DNA of 64,000 bases from CAZEAN01 sp964510225 (lineage in GTDB: Bacteria; Planctomycetota; Planctomycetia; Isosphaerales; Isosphaeraceae), in contig CAZEAN010000004.1 of NCBI GenBank assembly GCA_964510225.1, positions 35,556-99,555 on the forward strand, given 5' to 3'. The first letter of the stretch is position 1. Every line of letters begins with the position of its first letter. A program made the translations under genes and the position numbers. Shown in pieces: positions 1-8,385 of this stretch. A model generated the notes under the pieces. The model did not search any database and was not told where the DNA came from. It was given only the letters and a program-made list of their open reading frames with translations.

Positions 1-711
1 CGGGAGCCCTTCGGGAAGGGGCATCACCGCCGCGACTGACATCGACGGTGGGCCGCCGACGAAAACATTGACGTGGAGCTTCTCATGGCGACGGACTGCC
101 GCAGTGTGGTGGATCCCGATCCCACGATGAAGCTGGTAGTGAAGCCCGACTTCGTGGTTGGGCTCATACTCGTTCCCCCCAAGCTGAACGCGATACATCC
201 CGAGGTTCGATTTTGCCAGGCCGGGCTTATCAGGATCTTCGGAGTAGACTTGCGGCAACGTAATGAAGGGTCCGCCATCCTTCGGCCAGGAGACCAACTG
301 GGGCAATTGGTCGATCGTTGTCTGGTGGGCCAAGATCGGCCCCCGGCCCACTCGTCTCGGTAGGAGGTTAAGCCCTGTGGATGGGACATCGAGGTAGCGG
401 AACGGCCGCTTCATGAGCTCAGGCGGCTTCACTTTCAATTCAACAAGATGACGAACCGCCTTCAACGTGTCACGGAAAATCCAACGGGTTCGCTCCAAGG
501 TCCCGAAGAGGTTGGCGACGACCGGGAATCTTGTCCCTTTGAGATTCTTGAAGAGTACAGCCGGACCTTCTGCTTCGTAGAGTCTCCGCTGAATCGCGCC
601 GACTTCGAGAAAGGGATCGATTTCATGATCAATCTCGACGAGTTCACCATGATCACGGAGATCTTTGACACAAGCAGCCAACGTTCGATAACCCACGAAA
701 CCCTCGACCAT
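1..711 (-). CDS. UbiD-family decarboxylase, N-terminal part (cut by window edge)
   Basis: Reading the minus strand from an ATG at 711 gives 237 codons open to the window edge. The protein begins MVEGFVGYRTL and contains the UbiD-family signatures NLGMYRVQLGGNEYEPN and GLHYQLHRGIGIHHTAA, about half of a usual 480-500 residue UbiD. UbiD enzymes are prenylated-FMN-dependent decarboxylases; the cofactor is made by UbiX, which is encoded just across the divergent gap at 1655. With ubiE, ubiA-like and mqnE in the same 4.4 kb, the likely substrate is the prenylated 1,4-dihydroxy-6-naphthoate of the futalosine menaquinone route (the MqnL role), but this is inference from context. The catalytic Glu-Arg-Glu residues lie beyond the edge and cannot be checked. 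No strong ribosome binding site precedes the ATG. Confidence 0.88.
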   Translation of the reverse strand, partial: MVEGFVGYRTLAACVKDLRDHGELVEIDHEIDPFLEVGAIQRRLYEAEGPAVLFKNLKGTRFPVVANLFGTLERTRWIFRDTLKAVRHLVELKVKPPELMKRPFRYLDVPSTGLNLLPRRVGRGPILAHQTTIDQLPQLVSWPKDGGPFITLPQVYSEDPDKPGLAKSNLGMYRVQLGGNEYEPNHEVGLHYQLHRGIGIHHTAAVRRHEKLHVNVFVGGPPSMSVAAVMPLPEGLP

Positions 712-890
712 TTCTGGGGTTAGCAATCGGATTTGTCCGACTACGGAAGGACAACATGATGTAGACAACTGGTGAGCGGGGTTCACCCTCGAGCCCTTCG
801 GACTCTTTCCTAGAACTCAAGCTGGGCACTGCCTATATCTTATAGTATTCATTTCATCTGTACTTGCTCGCCTCTCGGAGTCGTACCAGC
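712..890. promoter_or_regulatory. divergent intergenic region between ubiD-like and ubiE genes
   Basis: These 179 bases separate two genes pointing away from each other, so promoters for both menaquinone transcripts should lie here. The part near 834-855 is AT-rich (TATATCTTATAGTATTC), compatible with a -10 region for the rightward operon, but no convincing -35 partner or operator could be fixed by eye. Confidence 0.3.
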
Positions 891-1658
891 GTGGTTCTTA
901 AGCTTGAATCCCAGACGGACCAGATAACAAAGGTCGACAAATCAGGCCCGCAAGTCAGGGCGATGTTCCAATCGATTGCTGGCAAGTATGACTTTCTCAA
1001 TCATCTTCTCAGCCTGAATATTGATCGACTCTGGCGTCGCTACACCGTTCGGACCGTCCCTCCAGAGCCTGGCGTTCCCATTCTCGATTGCTGCACGGGA
1101 ACGGCTGACCTCGCGATCGCCTACGATCGCTCAGCGAACGGGCAATCGCCGATCATCGGTACTGACTTCTGTCATGAGATGTTGGCGATCGGACTTCAGA
1201 AGGTCCGTCGACGTGATGCAGAAAACCACTTAACTCTCGTGGAAGGAGACGCGCAGCAATTGCCCGTCCCTTCGAACACCTTTGGGATCGTGACCGTGGC
1301 GTTTGGGCTCCGTAATATCGCCGACACCATCCGAGGGCTCGATGAAATGATCCGAGTCGCTCGTGAAGGGGGAAAAGTGGTGATCCTCGAATTCTCGAGG
1401 CCTCGGGGACCGATCCTCGGCCCGCTTTACCTCACCTTCTTCAAGCAGATTCTGCCTCGGGTCGGTCAGTTCATCATGCCGAATCGCTTCGATGCGTACT
1501 CCTATCTACCGGAATCGGTCCTTGAGTTTCCTGATGGTGAGGAGATGTGTCACCTTCTTCGATCTCGAGGACTTGTAGAGGTGGTTGAGCATCGCCTGAC
1601 GTTCGGGATCGCATCACTCTATGTCGGTACCAAACCGCGCTCGGAGACAACGGGATGA
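891..1658 (+). CDS. ubiE: UbiE/MenG-type quinone C-methyltransferase
   Basis: SAM-dependent methyltransferase that would methylate demethylmenaquinone, the last step of menaquinone synthesis. The class I SAM-binding motif ILDCCTGTADLAIAY and the family segments FQSIAGKYDFLNHLLS and VAFGLRNIAD are present, with the UbiE C-terminal signature region YSYLPESVLEFPDGEEM. About 255 residues is normal for the family. The start is uncertain: a GTG at 891 is preceded by GGAG at a plausible distance, a TTG at 864 would add nine residues, and an internal ATG at 963 would cut into the conserved N-terminus. The gene overlaps ubiX by ATGA, showing translational coupling. Confidence 0.88.
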   Translation: MVLKLESQTDQITKVDKSGPQVRAMFQSIAGKYDFLNHLLSLNIDRLWRRYTVRTVPPEPGVPILDCCTGTADLAIAYDRSANGQSPIIGTDFCHEMLAIGLQKVRRRDAENHLTLVEGDAQQLPVPSNTFGIVTVAFGLRNIADTIRGLDEMIRVAREGGKVVILEFSRPRGPILGPLYLTFFKQILPRVGQFIMPNRFDAYSYLPESVLEFPDGEEMCHLLRSRGLVEVVEHRLTFGIASLYVGTKPRSETTG

Positions 1659-2293
1659 GTCGAGAGGCCAACGCGCCGGAGCGTCCCATAGTTCTGGCGA
1701 TGACCGGAGCAAGTGGTGCTCCTTATGGTGTCCGCCTCCTCCAAGTGCTCTCTTCCTCTGGGAAAACAGTCCACTTCACCATGAGTCCGAGCGGAGCCCA
1801 CGTCCTCCGCGAAGAAACCGGACTCAAACCAGCTCAATCAGTGGCTCGGTTTGATCCCGCCATGCTTGGTGCCGAGGGCCCCGGACAAATCATCTATCAT
1901 CACCATGCAGACTTGACCGCCGGGATCGCCAGTGGATCCTTTCGGACCGCTGGAATGGTGATCTGCCCTTGCAGCATGAGTACGTTGGCTGGGATTGCCC
2001 ATGGCGTCAGCACCAACCTCATCACACGGGCGGCCGACGTGCATCTCAAAGAGCGGAGGCCATTAATCGTGGTTCCTCGCGAGGCACCCTTGAGCTTGGT
2101 CCACCTCGAAAACATGATCAAACTGACCCAAGCTGGTGGGGTGGTGTTGCCGGCGATGCCCGGCTGGTATCACCAACCTCGATCCTTAGAAGATCTCGTC
2201 GACTTTGTTGTCGGTCGGATCTGCGACCAGCTTGGACTCGACATCGAACTGACAGCACGCTGGGGATCGGCCGCCAACAACCGCAACGAGTGA
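1655..2293 (+). CDS. ubiX: UbiX-type flavin prenyltransferase
   Basis: Makes prenylated FMN from FMN and dimethylallyl phosphate, the cofactor needed by the neighbouring UbiD-family decarboxylase. The 212-residue protein opens with the FMN-binding motif PIVLAMTGASGAPYGVRLL and carries ICPCSMSTLAGIAHG and the C-terminal VVPREAPLSLVHLENM..LTQAGG..LPA.PGWY segments diagnostic of UbiX/Pad1. It starts inside the ubiE stop codon (ATGA, 4-base overlap) and is followed 17 bases later by the ubiA-like gene, so the three form one operon. Identification is firm; the specific assignment to menaquinone rather than another UbiD pathway is from context. Confidence 0.93.
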   Translation: MSREANAPERPIVLAMTGASGAPYGVRLLQVLSSSGKTVHFTMSPSGAHVLREETGLKPAQSVARFDPAMLGAEGPGQIIYHHHADLTAGIASGSFRTAGMVICPCSMSTLAGIAHGVSTNLITRAADVHLKERRPLIVVPREAPLSLVHLENMIKLTQAGGVVLPAMPGWYHQPRSLEDLVDFVVGRICDQLGLDIELTARWGSAANNRNE

Positions 2294-2310
2294 CTCAAGG
2301 TGGATCATTG

Positions 2311-3222
2311 ATGAATGACACGCTCCGGACGAATGGCGTCATGGCCAAGCTTCATGATCTTTTGGGGATGATCCGATTTAGCCATACGATTTTTGCGCTC
2401 CCCTTTGCACTTTTAGGAGCTTCGATGGCCGCATTTGACCCCGAAGCCGAATCATTCCCTGGTCCAAAGGTCTGGATCGGGATCTTGCTCTGTATGATGA
2501 CCGCTCGATCCTCCGCAATGGCGTTCAACCGGCTGGTCGATCGACAGATCGATGCGTCGAATCCTCGGACATCAGGACGCCATCTACCTAGTGGTCGACT
2601 CTCGGTGCAAGCGGTCTTGGTCTTCACGGTTACTTCGGCCGTCTTGTTTGTGGGATCAACCGCATTGTTCCTCCCCGAAAACCCTTGGCCGATCATCCTT
2701 TCCGTACCGGTCTTGCTCTGGTTGCTCGGCTATTCGTACGCGAAACGCTTAACTAGCTTGGCTCACTACTGGCTCGGCTCAGGCTTGGCGATCTCACCAA
2801 TTGCTGCCTGGATCGCAGTCCGAGGTTCACTTGAAGCCCCTCCTATCCTACTTGGAGTCGCCGTCTTTTTTTGGGTTGGTGGGTTTGACATTATCTATGC
2901 ATGTCAAGATGCCCAGTTTGACCGAGAATCCGGATTACAGAGCCTTCCAGCACGGCTTGGGATCAAACGAGCATTGAGAATTGCCGCTATCAGCCATTTT
3001 CTGATGGTCGTTTCTCTAGTATTGCTTGGGGTAGTCGTGTCTGAATTTGAAATCTTGTATTGGATTGGACTCATTTTCATAGGCGGACTGCTTGGATATG
3101 AACATTCACTCGTCCGCCCTGATAATCTATCTCACGTGAATCAAGCATTTTTTCACGTGAACAGTATCATTAGTATTGGCTTATTAGTCATTGGCGTTAC
3201 TGAACTTGTGATTTTACGTTGA
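2311..3222 (+). CDS. mqnP: UbiA-family prenyltransferase, MqnP-like
   Basis: Integral membrane prenyltransferase expected to attach the polyprenyl tail to 1,4-dihydroxy-6-naphthoate. The 303-residue protein has the two Asp-rich motifs of the UbiA superfamily, NRLVDRQIDASNPRT near residue 75 and ACQDAQFDRESG near residue 200, separated by several hydrophobic helices. The reading frame is open far upstream, but ATG 2311 is chosen because AAGGTGG lies eight bases before it and the upstream part overlaps ubiX. Together with ubiE and ubiX it forms a quinone operon. It ends nine bases inside the convergent mqnE. The MqnP name, rather than UbiA or MenA, follows from the mqnE neighbour. Confidence 0.85.
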   Translation: MNDTLRTNGVMAKLHDLLGMIRFSHTIFALPFALLGASMAAFDPEAESFPGPKVWIGILLCMMTARSSAMAFNRLVDRQIDASNPRTSGRHLPSGRLSVQAVLVFTVTSAVLFVGSTALFLPENPWPIILSVPVLLWLLGYSYAKRLTSLAHYWLGSGLAISPIAAWIAVRGSLEAPPILLGVAVFFWVGGFDIIYACQDAQFDRESGLQSLPARLGIKRALRIAAISHFLMVVSLVLLGVVVSEFEILYWIGLIFIGGLLGYEHSLVRPDNLSHVNQAFFHVNSIISIGLLVIGVTELVILR

Positions 3223-4362
3223 AAGTGTCACCAAGTTAGAAACGTCAATATGCTCTCGTGCTGTCCAAGCGTTACAGTCACGCTCGATCCGGTGATAAAG
3301 AGTATCTCGTTCGACTGGATCCCGGCCCGCCTCAGTGATTAATCGCTCAATATCTTGAACCGTCATTTCTTCCGGCGTCTCAGCACCAGCTTCGTGATAA
3401 ATCTTTTCGTGAACTACGGTTCCGTCGATGTCATCGGCACCGAATGAGAGTGCGACTTGGGCAGTCTTGATCCCGAGCATCACCCAGTAGGCTTTAATGT
3501 GCGGGAAATTGTCGAGCATCAATCGACTGATCGCCATCGTCTTCAGATCCATCACCCCGGAAGGCTTAGGAATCTCGGACATCCTCGAATTATCCGGGTG
3601 GAATGCCAGCGGAATAAAGGTCTGAAAACCGCGTGTTTCGTCCTGGAGTTCGCGGAGGCGGATCATGTGATCAATCCGGTGTTCCGGCTTCTCAATATGC
3701 CCATAAAGCATCGTTGCGTTTGAATGGAGTCCGAGCTGGTGGGCTTGGCGATGAACATCGAGCCAGACCTCGGTGGAAGCCTTCGCGCCACAGATTTCCT
3801 TCCGGACGTCTGGGTGGAAAATCTCGGCTCCCCCCCCCGGGAGGCTACCGAGTCCAGCCTCAATCAAACGCTCGAGGATTTCCTTCAAGGATGCCCGCTC
3901 GATCTTGCGGAACCACTCAAACTCAACTGCCGTATACGCCTTTACGTGGATCTCAGGAGCAGCTTCCTTCACCCATCGAACGACGTCGACGTAATACTGA
4001 AAGGGCAGCTTGTTGTGCAATCCACCGACGATGTGGAGTTCGGTCGCACCGCGAGACGCTGCTTGCTCAGCTCGTTGCTTAACCTGGGGCTCATACATCG
4101 TGTATGCCCGGTCTTCGTCCATGTCCGCCCGAAAGGCACAGAAGTCGCAACGATAAACACAGACGTTGGTTGGGTTTAGGTGCGTATTGACGTTATAGTA
4201 ACCGAAATTGCCGTTGTAGCGTTCCCGAACCATGTTGGCCAAGGTACCGATCTCAAAGAGATCGTTAGATTCAAACAAGGTCACCCCATCTTCAAACGAG
4301 AGGCGTGCCCCTGCTTCGACCTTTTCGCGGATCGCTCGGAGTGTATTTGAATTGCCCGCCAT
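3214..4362 (-). CDS. mqnE: aminofutalosine synthase MqnE (radical SAM)
   Basis: First radical-SAM step of the futalosine pathway, joining the MqnA product to S-adenosylmethionine. The 382-residue protein has the iron-sulfur motif C68-x3-C72-x2-C75 (CVYRCDFCAF) and MqnE family blocks: TELHIVGGLHNKLPFQYY, GSLPGGGAEIFHPDVR, LHSNATMLYGHIE, GFQTFIPLAFHP and GADDIDGTVVHEKIYHEAGA. ATG 4362 is chosen over 4398 because the family start begins near here and a GGTGGA stretch precedes it. The alternative, the paralogous cyclase MqnC, is less likely because it lacks the long GGGAEIF/NATMLYGHIE spacing seen here. mqnA, mqnB/D and mqnC are not in the window, as is common in dispersed futalosine gene sets. 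Confidence 0.92.
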   Translation of the reverse strand: MAGNSNTLRAIREKVEAGARLSFEDGVTLFESNDLFEIGTLANMVRERYNGNFGYYNVNTHLNPTNVCVYRCDFCAFRADMDEDRAYTMYEPQVKQRAEQAASRGATELHIVGGLHNKLPFQYYVDVVRWVKEAAPEIHVKAYTAVEFEWFRKIERASLKEILERLIEAGLGSLPGGGAEIFHPDVRKEICGAKASTEVWLDVHRQAHQLGLHSNATMLYGHIEKPEHRIDHMIRLRELQDETRGFQTFIPLAFHPDNSRMSEIPKPSGVMDLKTMAISRLMLDNFPHIKAYWVMLGIKTAQVALSFGADDIDGTVVHEKIYHEAGAETPEEMTVQDIERLITEAGRDPVERDTLYHRIERDCNAWTAREHIDVSNLVTLST

Positions 4363-4443
4363 GGATTCGGTCCACCACGATGACTGAAGAAATAACAACT
4401 ACTCTGATCTCGACTGAAATTTTAGTCGAAATTGAACACACCA

Positions 4444-4809
4444 TCAACTGCGCCACGATACTCTGCAAAACCTATCGATCCGACTCACATTAACCGGACA
4501 GTGAATCATGCCGAACGATGCAAGGGCTTTAATGTGTTTGCAACCTGCAGGATCGAGATCGAGTCTCCGGAAGAGGAAGTCTGGGCAGTCGCAAATCGGC
4601 CCATGAGCTGTTTCTGCAACATCATACGTCGATCCATCCGGCTTCATGATTCGAAACGCTCGATCAAGAGATCGGCCGTCGGAAGGGATTGGCGCCACCT
4701 GGTAGAACTGGTCGTCAATGCTTAAGTAGAGTCGAGCCTTTGTTTCGGAGGCTCCAAATTCTGGTCTTGGATCGTTGATTTTGTCTTCAATCCTGGATGG
4801 CATCATCAC
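4444..4809 (-). CDS. small SWIM-type zinc-binding protein, unknown role
   Basis: A 121-residue protein with a clear C-x-C-x14-C-x-H arrangement (C73, C75, C90, H92; CDCPDFLFR...GCKHIKAL), the pattern of the SWIM zinc-binding domain. The part before it, residues 22-70, reads as a short beta-rich region with FRIMKPDGSTYDV. Three consecutive ATG codons open the frame; GGAGGGGTG lies directly before them, so translation may begin at the second or third. It stands alone between mqnE and a permease gene. SWIM domains occur in DNA- or protein-binding contexts, but no partner is encoded nearby, so the role is open. Confidence 0.72.
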   Translation of the reverse strand: MMMPSRIEDKINDPRPEFGASETKARLYLSIDDQFYQVAPIPSDGRSLDRAFRIMKPDGSTYDVAETAHGPICDCPDFLFRRLDLDPAGCKHIKALASFGMIHCPVNVSRIDRFCRVSWRS

Positions 4810-5016
4810 CCCTCCGACTCATTCGTGGCGGTTGATTCCCACACTCATATTTACGATTCAAGCGTATAGTTCGTGACCCGTCGGAGGGCCCAGGAGATCT
4901 CACAATCCCTGTGCTCAAGAGACGCCCAGTTCCAGCGACTTCGGTCGTTCCGAGAACGAGTTCAGAGCTGACTTTATCTTCGTCAGTTTCGTTAAACTGA
5001 GGCAGAAAACTTGGTC

Positions 5017-6465
5017 TTAATCCTTGGGATCGGGCGCCGGCTCCTCAGTAACCGCTAACTCCGCTCCGGTGATCGCAGAGCCGAGCAACACAGAGATCCA
5101 TCGGGTTTCTTCGGACCCTTCGAAGATGATCTTGAGGGTCATGGTTAAGGGGACTGAGAGGAACATTCCGACTGGCCCGAGGACCCAACCCCAAAAAATT
5201 AGAGAGATCCAGACAACTAAGGTAGAGAGCCCGAGTCCCCGACCCATCGCCGGAGGCTCGATCAGGTAACCGATCACGAAGTTGATCGCCAGGAAAAGCA
5301 AGATGGTGCCCAGTGCGGTGACTGGACCATTCTGCATCAACGCCAGGACCACCGGCGGGATCGCCGCAATCAACGAACCGATGTTTGGGACGTAATTCAG
5401 GAGAAACGCCAACATCCCCCAGAGCGCAGCGTATTCGACACCCATCAACCAGAGCCCAACTCCGGCCGGGAGACCGGTCCCGATGCTAATCCAGGTCTTG
5501 ATCACCATGTAGCGCCGGAGGTCTTTCAAGATCCGGATCACACGCTCCATCGACCGTGAATCGTTGCCCATGATCATCCGGAGCTTGGCGGGATAAACCA
5601 CCGACTCCAGTAAAATGAACGCAACGGTCACGAGGATCATCAGGCCATTGCTCAGAATCGTACCCAGCCCTGCCAGCAGAGAGTCGAAGATTCCGACGAC
5701 GTACTTTGGGGATAATAACGCAGCGGAGGCATCCTCGCGAGCCTGCTCGATGTTGAGCCTTGAGGGGCGAACGACCGGCTCTTCCACTGGCGGCGGCTCA
5801 GCGTTTAGGAAGTCTTGCTCTCGCGGCGAGTCAGTGGCGGGATCAGAAGCCGTCGTCTCAGTTTCTGCGGACGGTTCGCCCTTAGTCGAGGGCTGAACGG
5901 GTTCGCCCTCCGACTCGACAGGGGCATCCGAGGTGGGTTCGTTACCAACCTCTGGCGCTGAGTCCGGGGCAGGGCTCACTGGTTCCTCGAAATCCCCTGC
6001 ACTTTCTGGGGGCGATTCGAGGGGAACTCCAGAGACAGACTCATCGGAGATCTCAGGGGGTTCTAGAGGTTCACCAAAGACCCATGAGTGGTCTTGAGGA
6101 ACCGGGATCCCGAAGGCCTCCGCCCAGTTGAGTACTCGGTGATATTCATACTCAAGCTTCCGCTGAAGCTCCGGTAATTGCACGATAAAGTCAGTCAGCG
6201 AGGTCCCCACCACACCCAAGACTATCAGACAACTGATCGTAAACCCGAGGATCACAAGGATTACCGAAAGCCATCGTGAAATCCCTCGAGCGGCAAGCCG
6301 ATCAATCAAGGGGGAGACGATGACCGCGATGAACATCGAGAGTAGGAGTGGTACGACGACTTCGTAGGCTGCTCGGGCCGCCGCGATTACTAACACGGTG
6401 GCCGCCATATTCACAAGCACTATCGTCGATTTCGCCCGCACCGCGCGATCGGGCATCGGACTCAT
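5017..6465 (-). CDS. AI-2E/PerM-family membrane permease with acidic Pro/Glu-rich insertion
   Basis: A 482-residue member of the AI-2E transporter superfamily (also called UPF0118/PerM; substrates include autoinducer-2 and, in some members, sodium/proton exchange). N-terminal helices cover roughly residues 12-95 and a C-terminal group spans 255-460, with the family region LNYVPNIGSLIAAIPPVVLAL and a late YLIEPPAMGRGLGLSTLVVWISL, matching the conserved P-x-x-x-G-x-x-L-x-x-P-type segment. Residues about 131-233 form an unusual low-complexity insert rich in Glu, Pro, Ser and Asp, sitting where the extracytoplasmic soluble domain normally lies. The family is normally about 350 residues, so the insert accounts for the extra length. 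It follows the ABC exporter genes on the same strand after a 78-base gap. Confidence 0.8.
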   Translation of the reverse strand: MSPMPDRAVRAKSTIVLVNMAATVLVIAAARAAYEVVVPLLLSMFIAVIVSPLIDRLAARGISRWLSVILVILGFTISCLIVLGVVGTSLTDFIVQLPELQRKLEYEYHRVLNWAEAFGIPVPQDHSWVFGEPLEPPEISDESVSGVPLESPPESAGDFEEPVSPAPDSAPEVGNEPTSDAPVESEGEPVQPSTKGEPSAETETTASDPATDSPREQDFLNAEPPPVEEPVVRPSRLNIEQAREDASAALLSPKYVVGIFDSLLAGLGTILSNGLMILVTVAFILLESVVYPAKLRMIMGNDSRSMERVIRILKDLRRYMVIKTWISIGTGLPAGVGLWLMGVEYAALWGMLAFLLNYVPNIGSLIAAIPPVVLALMQNGPVTALGTILLFLAINFVIGYLIEPPAMGRGLGLSTLVVWISLIFWGWVLGPVGMFLSVPLTMTLKIIFEGSEETRWISVLLGSAITGAELAVTEEPAPDPKD

Positions 6466-6543
6466 TCTCCCAGCTCAAGTACTCTCAGCGAGGCTGAATC
6501 ATTGAAGTTGGTTGTGGCCCTATCGAACGAACGACCTGATTGA

Positions 6544-7356
6544 TTAGCTGCTGGCACTCCGGTACGACCGCAAGGCACGTCGGAAGAACCAACGACTCAC
6601 CAGAAAGATCAAGACCGTCGCCATCAGGGTAAAGCCCACCATCGCAGTGTCAAGCTGTTGGACCATCGATTGTGCTGGGATATTTACAATCAGGAGAATC
6701 GGGATCACGAAGGTCAGGAAGATCCCGATCGGTCTCGCCCAGGCCACCTGAAGGAAAATATCCTTGGGATAACGAGACAAACTGCTAAAGAGCCACCAGA
6801 GTTCCATCATGCTCTGATTACGGACCAACCAGACCGATGTCGACGTCAAGAAGACCATAAAGCTGTACGCTAACATTAAGCCACAGCCAAACATCAGGAG
6901 GAACCGGAGAACCATCAACAGTTCAAATTCCCAGCCCATCCGGGCTAAGGAAAAAATCATCACACCAGCGCCCATAATCACGTTCGGCGCGGTCGACCAA
7001 TCGACCTTCCGACATGTCACCAAGAACTGCTCATCCACTGGTTTTAAGAGGAGGAAGTCAAGATCTCCCTTTCGTACGAGGTCAGAAAACTCGTTGCAGT
7101 TTTCGAGGAAGAGGGTTTCCAGGAGCCCGTTCATCGCGAAGTAACAGCCGACGAAAAAGAGGTATTGATCTTCAGACCAATTCGCCACCATCTCAGTCTT
7201 CGAGAAGACGACTCGATAAAACGCCAGCAAGATTCCAAGCCAGATCACTTCGACCGAAACCTTGACCAGGAAGTTCCCTCGAAACGAGAGTTCCCGTGCC
7301 AACGTGTAGCGGGCCAGTTGGCCGTACATCCGGAGATAGCGTAGAGCAGCGTTCAT
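6544..7356 (-). CDS. ABC-2-type transporter permease (DUF990-like), second permease
   Basis: A 270-residue integral membrane protein with six predicted hydrophobic spans, resembling the ABC-2 family transporter proteins once called DUF990 (PF06182). The stretch YLFFVGCYFAMNGLLETLFLENCNEFSDLVRKGDLD followed by FLLLKPVDEQFLVTCRK (split here for length) shows the conserved 'R-x-G-x-L-D-x-x-L-x-K-P' block of these permeases. It is the last gene of an ATPase-permease-permease set on the minus strand and starts 63 bases after the stop of the first permease. Such pairs form a heterodimeric exporter with the ATPase; substrates are mostly unknown for the family, and nothing here narrows it. Confidence 0.82.
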   Translation of the reverse strand: MNAALRYLRMYGQLARYTLARELSFRGNFLVKVSVEVIWLGILLAFYRVVFSKTEMVANWSEDQYLFFVGCYFAMNGLLETLFLENCNEFSDLVRKGDLDFLLLKPVDEQFLVTCRKVDWSTAPNVIMGAGVMIFSLARMGWEFELLMVLRFLLMFGCGLMLAYSFMVFLTSTSVWLVRNQSMMELWWLFSSLSRYPKDIFLQVAWARPIGIFLTFVIPILLIVNIPAQSMVQQLDTAMVGFTLMATVLIFLVSRWFFRRALRSYRSASS

Positions 7357-7419
7357 CGGGTTCGCTTAATTCGCTTAAATTGATTCGTTGAAGGCTTGGT
7401 TCTGAGAAGGGTGAACAAC

Positions 7420-8385
7420 CTAACCGCCAAAGGCACTGTAGCGTTTCAGACCACGATAGTAGAGCCATCGGCAGAGAACGAAGAAGAAGACGACCCAGAA
7501 CAACTCGAGCCCGAGCCCTTTCCAGAGATCGGGACCCGTAACACGCCCCAAGAAGATGACCGCCGGAAAGTAAGCCAAGTACTGAAACGGAAGGAGTTTG
7601 AGCAGATTTGCCCAGAAATCGGGCAGGAAATCGAGCGGAAGCATGTGACCCGAGAGGAAGAAGTTCAGGGTCATGAAGATCCAGAGGATCGAGGTAATCT
7701 CCAAGAACCAGAACCCGACCATCCCTACGGTCGCTTCCACAAAAAAGCCGACGAAAAAGGCCATGATGAGCGAGGCAGCGTACGCCAACCAGATCACTGG
7801 GTCAGTCGGCACATTACCAAGGAAGAATCGGTAACAGACGCCGAACAAAATCGCGTAGGGAACTAGTACCGCGATGACATAAGCGGTCTTGTGTGCGAGT
7901 CGGTAGGAAATCAGATAACCAATCAGGTCAAGGGGCTGAATCAGGTATTTCTTGAGCGTGCCGTCGCGGATCTCACGTGCGATCCCCGAGGCGAGGCCGG
8001 GCATGCTTGAGAACATCCGCGTAATGTTCACAATCAAGAGATAGCAAATCGTTTGTTCAAACGAGAATCCAGCGATATCGTTCTGTGGAGTACCTGCCCC
8101 AGCGCTCGTTGCCTTTGCACCTTCAAAGATCGCCTTCCAGAGCAAGATCGTCGTCAGGGTTGGCAGGAACCGGAAGAGTGTTGTTAAGAGAAAGTCAGCC
8201 CGATAGGTCATCCGTTCCGAGAGCGAAACCCGATAAACCTTCAGGTATTTCTGGAATACACCAGCCCAGCCAGCGCTCGGCGCGCCGTTGTTTCCGATTC
8301 CAGAATTATCAGTGGTGGAACCGGCTGTCTTCCGGTCCTCCTCGGTCGCTGGTCCCAGGGTCGATTCAGCCTCAAGCGGCGTCAT
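7420..8385 (-). CDS. ABC-2-type transporter permease (DUF990-like), first permease
   Basis: A 321-residue membrane protein when started at ATG 8385, which has GAGAGAAG upstream; an ATG at 8424 would add 13 residues and lengthen the overlap with the ATPase gene. The first 50 residues are hydrophilic and variable. The block IAREIRDGTLKKYLIQPLDLIGYL matches the conserved 'R-x-G-x-L' cytosolic segment of the DUF990-type permeases, and five or six helices follow. It overlaps the ATPase stop codon by 14 bases, so the two are translationally coupled, and it is followed by the second permease. Heterodimeric exporter half; substrate unknown. Confidence 0.82.
   Translation of the reverse strand: MTPLEAESTLGPATEEDRKTAGSTTDNSGIGNNGAPSAGWAGVFQKYLKVYRVSLSERMTYRADFLLTTLFRFLPTLTTILLWKAIFEGAKATSAGAGTPQNDIAGFSFEQTICYLLIVNITRMFSSMPGLASGIAREIRDGTLKKYLIQPLDLIGYLISYRLAHKTAYVIAVLVPYAILFGVCYRFFLGNVPTDPVIWLAYAASLIMAFFVGFFVEATVGMVGFWFLEITSILWIFMTLNFFLSGHMLPLDFLPDFWANLLKLLPFQYLAYFPAVIFLGRVTGPDLWKGLGLELFWVVFFFVLCRWLYYRGLKRYSAFGG

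Noticed and set aside
1969..2310. Upstream extension of the prenyltransferase frame
   Set aside because: It overlaps ubiX out of frame, is Arg/Ser-rich without homology, and a good ribosome binding site precedes ATG 2311.
7396..7866. 156-codon charged plus-strand frame
   Set aside because: Antisense to the ABC permease gene; composition reflects the complementary membrane-helix codons.
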